NCBI GenBank assembly: GCA_052108535.1
Contig: JBQDZM010000014.1
Span: 1-64,000 of the forward strand
Length of the DNA stretch: 64,000 bases
From: Galactobacter sp052108535
GTDB lineage: Bacteria > Actinomycetota > Actinomycetes > Actinomycetales > Micrococcaceae
Direction of reading: 5' to 3'
A program made the translations under genes and the position numbers. Under the pieces are notes generated by a model. That model did no database searches. It worked only from the letters and a program-made list of their open reading frames with translations, and was not told the DNA's origin. Shown here piece after piece: positions 58,371 to 64,000 of this stretch. Position 1 is the first letter of the stretch. Each line of letters begins with the position of its first letter.

Positions 58371-58777
58371 CCCTTGACCTCGTGGTCCGGGTCCTCATCC
58401 ACCAGTTCCCCCTCGATGGTGACTGAGCTCTGGTCGGTGGCCGCACTGTCGCCGGTGGCGGATCGGTCCTCGGCAAGCTGGCGTGGTTCGGCTGCGGTGG
58501 CGTAGTTGGCGCCCATGACCTGTTCCGGAGGGCGGATCAGGTTGGCGCCCATAACCGCGAACCACGGCAACACGGCGGAGATCCCCATGAGGATCAATCC
58601 AACCCATTCGTTCCAAGTCACGGCGATGATGGCACCGCTCACGAAGAACACCACGCGCAGCCCCATCTTGATGGCGTAGGCCCGCAGGCGCTGGCGGGAC
58701 TCGATCGACGCAGCCTCGTTGGCACTCGTCACGGAGTGCACCTGAGTTTCCTCGGCCGGTTCCTGTTCGCGTCGCAT
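58367..58777 (-). CDS. DUF3099 family membrane protein
   Basis: 136-aa protein with two transmembrane helices (GLRVVFFVSGAIIAVTWNEW and VGLILMGISAVLPWFAVMG), the DUF3099 pattern. The start is the ATG at 58777 (MRREQEPAEETQVHSVTSA). The C-terminal third is acidic and soluble. It is first in an operon with the Cys-motif protein and SURF1 and divergent from fabG. Confidence 0.83.
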   Translation of the reverse strand: MRREQEPAEETQVHSVTSANEAASIESRQRLRAYAIKMGLRVVFFVSGAIIAVTWNEWVGLILMGISAVLPWFAVMGANLIRPPEQVMGANYATAAEPRQLAEDRSATGDSAATDQSSVTIEGELVDEDPDHEVKG

Positions 58778-58863
58778 CACCGAACCATTCTTCCACTGTG
58801 CAGCCGGGAGCGCAGCGCTCTGCTCAGCACACTGCACGGATTTGGGCGGAACGGGCGCGTCAC

Positions 58864-58895
58864 TTCGCTAGGATGGGAAGGCCCGTCCTAGCGAA
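58864..58895. promoter_or_regulatory. perfect 10-bp dyad in the fabG promoter
   Basis: TTCGCTAGGA (58864-58873) and TCCTAGCGAA (58886-58895) are exact reverse complements; inner GGG/CCC with one T:G pair can extend it to a 14-bp stem with an AAGG loop. A -10 hexamer TAGGAT (58869-58874) lies in the left arm, so the dyad covers the promoter and start site. Confidence 0.6.
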
Positions 58896-58963
58896 CTCAG
58901 CGGTTCCGCAGACGGCGGATTCTTTGTCCAGCGTTACGGCAACCACGTGAAGTGAGGAACCTC

Positions 58964-59680
58964 ATGACCGAGCAGACCCCCCGCACCGTCCTCGTTACGG
59001 GAGGCAATCGTGGCATCGGTCTGGCGATCGCCCGCACCTTTGCCGCGCAGGGTGACAACGTCGCCATCACGTCGCGCTCGGGGGAGGGGCCCGAGGGCCT
59101 CTACACCGTCAAGGCGGACGTCACGGATGCCGCCAGCATCGATGCGGCGGTGAGCCAGGTCGAGGAACACTTCGGCCCGGTGGAGGTGCTGGTGGCCAAC
59201 GCTGGCATCACCCATGACACCCTGCTGCTGCGCATGAGCGAGGACGATTTCTCCTCCGTCATCGACACCAATCTAACCGGGGCCTTCCGCGTGGTGCAGC
59301 GCACCGTTAAGGGCATGATGAAGAAGCGCCGCGGACGCATCATCCTGATCTCCTCGGTGGTCGGCCTGCTGGGCGGTACCGGCCAGGTCAACTACTCCGC
59401 GTCCAAGGCCGGGCTGGTCGGTATGGCCCGTTCCGTGACGCGTGAGCTGGGCGGTCGCGGTATCACCGCCAATGTGGTGGCCCCCGGTTTCATCGAGACT
59501 GAGATGACGCAGGTTCTGGATCCGGAGCTGAAGAAGAAGTACCTCGCTCAGATCCCCGCGAACCGCTTCGCCCAGGCGGACGAGGTCGCTCGCGTCACCG
59601 CGTGGCTTGCCGGCGACGACGCGGCCTACATCTCCGGGGCGGTCATCCCCGTGGATGGCGGCCTGGGCATGGGCCACTGA
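58964..59680 (+). CDS. fabG: 3-oxoacyl-ACP reductase FabG
   Basis: NADPH-dependent beta-ketoacyl-ACP reductase of type II fatty acid synthesis. The 238-aa SDR has VLVTGGNRGIGLAIA, the catalytic YSASKAGLVGM, NAGITHDTLLLRM and PGFIETEMT. The start is the ATG at 58964, preceded by GAGGAA; an in-frame GTG at 58952 overlaps that site and is less likely. In mycobacteria (mabA-inhA) and Streptomyces an enoyl reductase follows; here a different SDR follows after 76 nt. Confidence 0.94.
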   Translation: MTEQTPRTVLVTGGNRGIGLAIARTFAAQGDNVAITSRSGEGPEGLYTVKADVTDAASIDAAVSQVEEHFGPVEVLVANAGITHDTLLLRMSEDDFSSVIDTNLTGAFRVVQRTVKGMMKKRRGRIILISSVVGLLGGTGQVNYSASKAGLVGMARSVTRELGGRGITANVVAPGFIETEMTQVLDPELKKKYLAQIPANRFAQADEVARVTAWLAGDDAAYISGAVIPVDGGLGMGH

Positions 59681-59756
59681 TCACCCCTCACACGTACTGG
59701 CTTGCGCACGGTTTTGCGCGCACACGATTTAGCACCAAGGATTAAGGACTTCACTC

Positions 59757-60500
59757 ATGGGTTCATTGAGCGGTAAGACCGCCATCGTCACCGGCTCCTC
59801 ACGAGGCGTCGGCGCTTCCACGGCCAAACTTCTGGCAGCTGAGGGCGCGGCCGTGGTCATCAACTACCGGGCCAAGGCTCCTCGCGCCAACAAGGTCGTC
59901 AAGGCCATCGAGGAGGCCGGCGGCCGCGCTGTTGCCGTCCAGGCCGACCTCACTGAGGCGGAGGGCCAGCAGGCCCTCGTGGACGCAGCCGTGTCCAACT
60001 TCGGATCGCTGGACCTGCTGGTGCTCAACGCCTCTGGCGGCATGGAGACGGACCGCGGCGAGGACTATGCGCTGCGCCTGAACCGGGATGCCCAGGTGGG
60101 GATGCTGGAGGCCGCGGCCGCCGTCATGCCGCAGGGCTCTCGTGTGGTCTACGTGACCAGCCACCAGGCACACTTCATCGACACCGTCTCCACCCTTCCG
60201 GCCTACGAGCCCGTCGCCAAGTCCAAGCGAGCAGGCGAGGTTGCCCTTCGCGAGCGGATCCCGGCCCTGGCTCAGAAGGGGATCGACTTCATCGTGGTCT
60301 CCGGGGACATGATCGAGGGCACTATTACTGCCACCCTGCTTGACCGGGTTGAGCCCGGCGCCATTGAGGCTCGCCGAGAAGAGGCGGGCAAGCTCTACTC
60401 CGTGGACGAGTTCGCCGCAGAGGTCGCTGCCATGGCCACCGCAGACGTCGAGACGGGTCACACCGAGCTCGTGGGCGGCGGCAAGGGCTTCGTGTCCTGA
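59757..60500 (+). CDS. SDR family oxidoreductase paired with fabG
   Basis: 247-aa short-chain dehydrogenase with an NADP-type TGSSRGVGASTAK loop and LNASGGMETD in place of the usual NNAG. The catalytic Tyr lies in AYEPVAKSKRAGE: Lys residues follow at Tyr+5 and Tyr+7, not at Tyr+4 as in classical SDRs; Tyr-X6-Lys is the spacing of FabI/InhA enoyl reductases. It occupies the fabI/inhA position. A role as enoyl-ACP reductase is an inference; another ketoreductase or SDR is equally possible. Confidence 0.8.
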   Translation: MGSLSGKTAIVTGSSRGVGASTAKLLAAEGAAVVINYRAKAPRANKVVKAIEEAGGRAVAVQADLTEAEGQQALVDAAVSNFGSLDLLVLNASGGMETDRGEDYALRLNRDAQVGMLEAAAAVMPQGSRVVYVTSHQAHFIDTVSTLPAYEPVAKSKRAGEVALRERIPALAQKGIDFIVVSGDMIEGTITATLLDRVEPGAIEARREEAGKLYSVDEFAAEVAAMATADVETGHTELVGGGKGFVS

Positions 60501-60513
60501 CCGACTTTGCGCA

Positions 60514-60562
60514 ATAAGGGCGGGGCCCCGGAACCGACTTGGTTCCGGGGCCCCGCCCTTAT
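60514..60562. terminator. terminator between the SDR gene and vanW
   Basis: A 22-bp perfect stem (60514-60535 with 60541-60562) has a GACTT loop and contains GGGGCCCC; it lies between convergent genes and resembles the terminator at 53297-53340. Confidence 0.9.
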
Positions 60563-60573
60563 AACTTTCAACC

Positions 60574-62331
60574 TCAGCCGCAGGTCACATTGGGCCACGC
60601 GGTGTACGTGGTGGTGTCCTTCTGGGTCTCCGGCTCCTTACCTGGTGCCTGGCGGGTACGGCTCACGTCAACGGTGAAGCCCCGGATTCCCGTGCGCTCC
60701 GGAACGCAGCCCGGTGCGTTGGAATGCATGGCACGGGGGCTGGTGAAGTTGTAGTGATCGGACGTGGTGGTCTTGACGTCCCAGTACTTCACACCCCAGG
60801 TGCGCATGTGGACCTTGTCATCGCTAACCCACATCTCCACCGCCATGGGCGCCGGGGTGTCGTTCTTCCACCGCACGTTGATCTGGCCCTCCCAGTACGT
60901 GGATTCGCGGCCCTCCGGGTAACGGTCAAACCAGCGGGAGTGGGCCCTGTGCTCCAGGATCTCCATACCGGAGAGGTAGCCGGCGTTGTAGGACATGGTG
61001 GCGATCTGGGAGAGGCCTCCACCCATGGCCTTGGTGGAGAGCCCGTTCTCGACGACGCCGGAGGAGTAGTAACCGTTAGCGGCGGTCACGGGACCAAAGC
61101 GATCGGCCAGGTTGAACTCCTCGCCGGGCTCCACCACGGTACCGCTGACCTTGGCGGAACCTGCACGCAAGTTCTTGGTGCGGACCGTGTCATACGTGGG
61201 GTACACCGTGGCGAACTCCGAGGTCACCTCGAGTTTCCACTTCTTCGCTGCCTCCGTAGACACGGTGGGCTGGGTGACGCTGGTCTTGACGGTGGCCTTG
61301 CGCTCCTGCGTCGTGGAGGCCTTCAGCACGGATGCGGAGAGCTCCTCCGCGTCGATGCCACGGCCCTCCTTGGAGGGAACGATCTCGGGTTTGGCGCTAC
61401 CGGCCGTGCCCGTGAGCTTGAAGGTGGCGTCCTGACCCGAGGACTTCATCTTGGGGTTGGCCGTGACGGTGTCCTTGAGCAGCGCGTCGGCATCGAGCTT
61501 CAGGGAGGGGGCGCCGTCCTTGACCTCGGTGGAGGCCGCAGCCCCGAGCTGGGCTGCGGTGAGCCGAGCCTGTTGCGAGCCGTCGTCCACGGTGATCTCG
61601 CCGGCCACGAGCGGGTCAGCGGTCTCGTCCACGAACGTTTTCCAGTCGTCTGCGCTGACCTCGGGTTCGTCGGTGGCGACGGTGGCCTTGATGCCACCAT
61701 CCGTGTTGAGCCATTGCTCCTGAAGCGCCTGAGCCGTGGCGTGCACATCCACCTTGACTCCGGCGGCGGGTTCCTTCAGCACGGCCTTGGCGTCCTCGAA
61801 GGTGACGACTCCCTCGACCGCGTCGCTGTCGAGTTCCTTAGCCGCCGCGGAGACGGCGGAGGTGAGCTTGGCTTCGTCGACCGTGGTCTCCGCCGACCCG
61901 TCCTCGGAACCAGTCAACCGGGACCAGATGATGCTGGGGTTCCAGCTGAGGCCGGTGTACTTCGAGATCGTCGCGTTTACATCCACGCCGAGGCCCGCGT
62001 CCTTGGGCGTGATGGAGACCTTGGCGTCGTTCTCCGACTCCGTGCTCAGCTCCAGCTGGGCTTCCTCCCGCGTGGTGAACGCCTTCGTCAGGGTGGCCTC
62101 GGCCTCGGAGGCGTTCTGCCCGGAGACATCCACACCTTCGATACTCAGGTGGGCAGGCAGTTTGTCCTGCGTCAGCAAGGCCCCTGCAACGTAGGCGCCG
62201 CCTGCGACCACCACGACCGCGCCGAGCGTCCAAGCGGTGATCTTGGCCCCTTTGCGGCTCTTCTTCTCGGTCCCGGGTGTCTGGTCGGAGGCTGACTCCG
62301 CGTCCGATGGCTTGGTGGGCTCTTCGCTCAC
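60574..62331 (-). CDS. VanW family cell-wall protein with peptidoglycan-binding domains
   Basis: From the GTG at 62331, with AAGGAGAAC upstream, 585 aa. A short acidic cytoplasmic tail and basic KKSRKGAKIT lead to one transmembrane helix (about 31-53), so the rest lies outside the membrane. Two putative peptidoglycan-binding modules follow (about 60-180 and 200-330), then the VanW domain (GEEFNLADRFGPVTAANGYY, AMGGGLSQIATMSYNAGYL) near 400-540. VanW function is unknown. The upstream 190 nt hold a GTCAC-N6-GTCAC pair. Confidence 0.9.
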   Translation of the reverse strand: MSEEPTKPSDAESASDQTPGTEKKSRKGAKITAWTLGAVVVVAGGAYVAGALLTQDKLPAHLSIEGVDVSGQNASEAEATLTKAFTTREEAQLELSTESENDAKVSITPKDAGLGVDVNATISKYTGLSWNPSIIWSRLTGSEDGSAETTVDEAKLTSAVSAAAKELDSDAVEGVVTFEDAKAVLKEPAAGVKVDVHATAQALQEQWLNTDGGIKATVATDEPEVSADDWKTFVDETADPLVAGEITVDDGSQQARLTAAQLGAAASTEVKDGAPSLKLDADALLKDTVTANPKMKSSGQDATFKLTGTAGSAKPEIVPSKEGRGIDAEELSASVLKASTTQERKATVKTSVTQPTVSTEAAKKWKLEVTSEFATVYPTYDTVRTKNLRAGSAKVSGTVVEPGEEFNLADRFGPVTAANGYYSSGVVENGLSTKAMGGGLSQIATMSYNAGYLSGMEILEHRAHSRWFDRYPEGRESTYWEGQINVRWKNDTPAPMAVEMWVSDDKVHMRTWGVKYWDVKTTTSDHYNFTSPRAMHSNAPGCVPERTGIRGFTVDVSRTRQAPGKEPETQKDTTTYTAWPNVTCG

Positions 62332-62471
62332 GTTGTTGTTCTCCTTGGTATCCTTGACGGGCCCTCCGGCCCCCGGTAGACGTTTCGTTTCCGCTCGTTC
62401 AACGGCAGCAAAAAGCGCCCACACTGATCGATATGGTAATGCGCAGATGTGTCCCGAACGTAGATATTCGT

Positions 62472-62487
62472 GTCACTCAAACGTCAC
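62472..62487 (-). promoter_or_regulatory. GTGAC-N6-GTGAC direct repeat upstream of vanW
   Basis: On the minus strand GTGAC occurs twice with 6 nt between (plus-strand GTCAC at 62472-62476 and 62483-62487), about 140 nt upstream of the vanW GTG. The architecture is that of MtrA response-regulator sites in actinobacteria, which control cell-wall genes; the base composition differs slightly from GTAAC. Confidence 0.4.
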
Positions 62488-62524
62488 GATGTCGTCTCGA
62501 TTACTGGAAGCGAGCACCATTGAC

Positions 62525-63427
62525 TTACTCCAAGGGCCAGCCCAGGGTCGCCGCCACGGTGTCGAGCCGACGCAGGTCCAAGGTCGCATCGACGCTCGCG
62601 CGCAGGGCAGGTTTCGGCTGGACTCCAACTCCCAGAGCAACGGCGTCCACCAGATCGAGGTCGTTGGCTCCGTCTCCCATGCCGATGGTGGCGGAGAGCG
62701 GAATGCCCTCCGCAGCAGCCCAGGACTGCAGGGCGGACTTCTTGGCTGCCCGATCCACCACGTCACCGTCCACGGTGCCCGTCAGCAGCCCGTCCGAGAC
62801 ACCGAGCACATTGGCGTGAGCATGATCCAGCCCAAGCCGTTCCGCCAGCGGGTTGAGCACCTGGATGAATCCGCCGGACACCGCACCGACCCGGTGACCG
62901 GCGCGGTGGGCCGCCTGGATCATGGCCTCGGCGCCGGCTGTCGGCGTGATGCGTGCCGCCACCTGCTCCATCACCTGTACAGGAAGCCCCGTCAGCGCCT
63001 TGACGCGGTGATGAAGGGATTGGGCGAAGTCGAGTTCCCCCCGCATGGCGCGTTCCGTGACCGCGGCGACCTCCGCTTCACGCCCGGCGTGGGCGGCCAG
63101 CAGCTCGATCACTTCCTCCTCGATGAGGGTGGAATCAACATCCGTCACGAGCAGCATCCGCGGCGCGTCCAGCAGGGATCGAGGGGCGAGCACCACGGCG
63201 GCCGGAAGCTCCCGCTCGGAGCGCACCGCGGCCCGTAGGGCCTCGACGCCTTGGGCGTCGGTGGTGACGCTCACTGCCGCGGCCTGCAGGCCCGTCGGCT
63301 CCTGAACCACGTCTGGCACAGTGTCCAGCACCGCGCCTGTGGCGGCCAGCACCTCCTCGAGGACGTGCTGGGCCGATGCGGGGGAGTGAGCCGCAGTGAA
63401 CACGGCCAGGCGGAGGTTGGATTCCAT
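62525..63427 (-). CDS. serB: phosphoserine phosphatase SerB
   Basis: HAD-family enzyme for the last step of serine synthesis. The 300 aa have an N-terminal ACT-like region (1-85), the nucleophile motif LLVTDVDSTLIEEE (Asp96 and Asp98), VGAVSGGFIQVLNPLAE and the third motif IGMGDGANDLDLV. The start is the ATG at 63427. Confidence 0.95.
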   Translation of the reverse strand: MESNLRLAVFTAAHSPASAQHVLEEVLAATGAVLDTVPDVVQEPTGLQAAAVSVTTDAQGVEALRAAVRSERELPAAVVLAPRSLLDAPRMLLVTDVDSTLIEEEVIELLAAHAGREAEVAAVTERAMRGELDFAQSLHHRVKALTGLPVQVMEQVAARITPTAGAEAMIQAAHRAGHRVGAVSGGFIQVLNPLAERLGLDHAHANVLGVSDGLLTGTVDGDVVDRAAKKSALQSWAAAEGIPLSATIGMGDGANDLDLVDAVALGVGVQPKPALRASVDATLDLRRLDTVAATLGWPLE

Positions 63428-63473
63428 GCTCCCATCATGGCCGCAGGTGCCGCGCCGGACGATATCTGTGAAC

Positions 63474-63479
63474 TAGACT
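63474..63479 (+). promoter_or_regulatory. -10 element of the last ABC ATPase gene
   Basis: TAGACT ends 8 nt before the ATG at 63488, consistent with a leaderless or near-leaderless transcript. Confidence 0.4.
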
Positions 63480-63487
63480 TGGACACC

Positions 63488-64000
63488 ATGACGTCCGTGC
63501 TGAACTTCTCCGATGTAACCGTCAAACGAGGCCACAAGGAACTGTTGTCCCACGTGAGCGTGGACATCGAAGAGGGCCAGCGGTGGGTGGTGATGGGACC
63601 CAACGGTGCGGGTAAGTCCACCTTGGCCCAAATCGCGGCGACCAAGATGTTCCCGTCCTCCGGCACGGTAGAGGTTCTCGGGGCGCGGATGGGCCAGGTG
63701 GATCTCTTCGAGTTGCGCCCCGCCATCGGTTTGACCTCGGCGGGTCTTGCTCGCCAGTTGCGGGAAGACGAGAAAGTGCTGGACGTGGTGGTCTCCGCCG
63801 CCTACGGCTTCACCGGACGTTGGCGTGAGGTCTACGACCGGGACGACGAACGCCGGGCCTTGTCGCTGCTCAACGACTGGGGAGCCTCCACCCTGTTGTC
63901 GCGTCGCTTCTCCTCCCTCTCCGAAGGCGAAAGGCAGCGCGTGCTGATCGCTCGTTCCCTCATGACGGATCCTGAGCTGCTGATCCTGGACGAGCCTGCC
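63488..64000 (+). CDS. ABC transporter ATP-binding protein, partial (cut by window end)
   Basis: The first 171 codons are present, open to the window end. Walker A VMGPNGAGKSTLAQIA, signature SSLSEGERQRVLIARSL (SxGEx form) and Walker B ELLILDEPA at the edge. The ATP-binding core with a short YGFTGRWREVYDRDDE insertion resembles ABC ATPases found next to serB in Micrococcaceae, related to molybdate/iron ABC ATPases. The start is the ATG at 63488. Confidence 0.85.
   Translation, partial: MTSVLNFSDVTVKRGHKELLSHVSVDIEEGQRWVVMGPNGAGKSTLAQIAATKMFPSSGTVEVLGARMGQVDLFELRPAIGLTSAGLARQLREDEKVLDVVVSAAYGFTGRWREVYDRDDERRALSLLNDWGASTLLSRRFSSLSEGERQRVLIARSLMTDPELLILDEPA

Noticed and set aside
1..64000. tRNA, rRNA, prophage, integron or biosynthetic cluster signatures
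   Set aside because: None was seen when reading the intergenic regions and gene content; apart from VapBC and DUF222/HNH the gene set is housekeeping.

Overview
The window is high-GC bacterial chromosome from an actinobacterium. Gene content and order (thrS-HIT-pdxST, yebC-ruvCAB-yajC-secDF-rel, hisS-aspS, alaS-ruvX-mltG-aroECKB-efp-nusB, sufRBDC, fabG-SDR) fit the Micrococcaceae (Arthrobacter/Rothia/Kocuria relatives) best. No species can be named from the sequence alone. GTG starts, 1-8 nt stop/start overlaps and TANNNT -10 hexamers directly upstream of start codons are common. I found no rRNA, tRNA, CRISPR array or intact insertion sequence.

Layout. 0-6.7 kb is the most accessory part: a DUF222/HNH (REP13E12-type) gene with a 19-bp inverted repeat at its 5' end, the DUF6504-dnaE2 pair of the mutasome without imuA/imuB beside it, and a VapBC toxin-antitoxin pair. 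6.7-13.1 kb holds thrS, an Ap4A phosphorylase-like HIT gene, the PLP synthase genes pdxST and a convergent M3 peptidase. 13.2-22.2 kb carries yebC-ruvCAB, yajC-secDF and the (p)ppGpp enzyme rel. 22.2-27.6 kb holds a DUF349 protein, hisS, aspS and dtd.

27.6-29.2 kb is a decaying island. A DUF6157 gene has an in-frame stop, a UPF0303/HbpS-type gene has a 1-nt frameshift, and about 550 bp of non-coding DNA contains a duplicated 67-bp sequence and a periodic GACACA motif. 29.2-44.3 kb is housekeeping: trhO, rarA, lgt, rpsD, DUF948, alaS, ruvX, mltG, aroE, aroC, aroK, aroB, a TPR-like gene, efp and nusB. 44.4-48.4 kb on the minus strand encodes a PrsW-like membrane protein without recognisable catalytic residues, heme A synthase and an ABC-2 exporter. 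48.6-53.3 kb is the SUF iron-sulfur operon (sufR, B, D, C and a DUF59 gene) without sufS/sufU. 53.4-55.4 kb is the biotin ECF transporter bioYMN behind a TTGAAC-N3-GTTCAA operator. The rest contains an ABC-F protein, SURF1 and two small genes, fabG plus a second SDR, a VanW-type cell-wall protein, serB and the start of an ABC ATPase cut by the window end.

Functional links. DNA damage and repair (dnaE2, ruvCAB, rarA), aminoacyl-tRNA synthesis and quality control (thrS, hisS, aspS, alaS, dtd, efp, trhO), the shikimate pathway, and cytochrome aa3 assembly (ctaA, SURF1) recur. The least explained parts are the 27.6-29.2 kb island, the inverted repeat beside the DUF222 gene, the PrsW-like pseudo-protease and the SDR partner of fabG.
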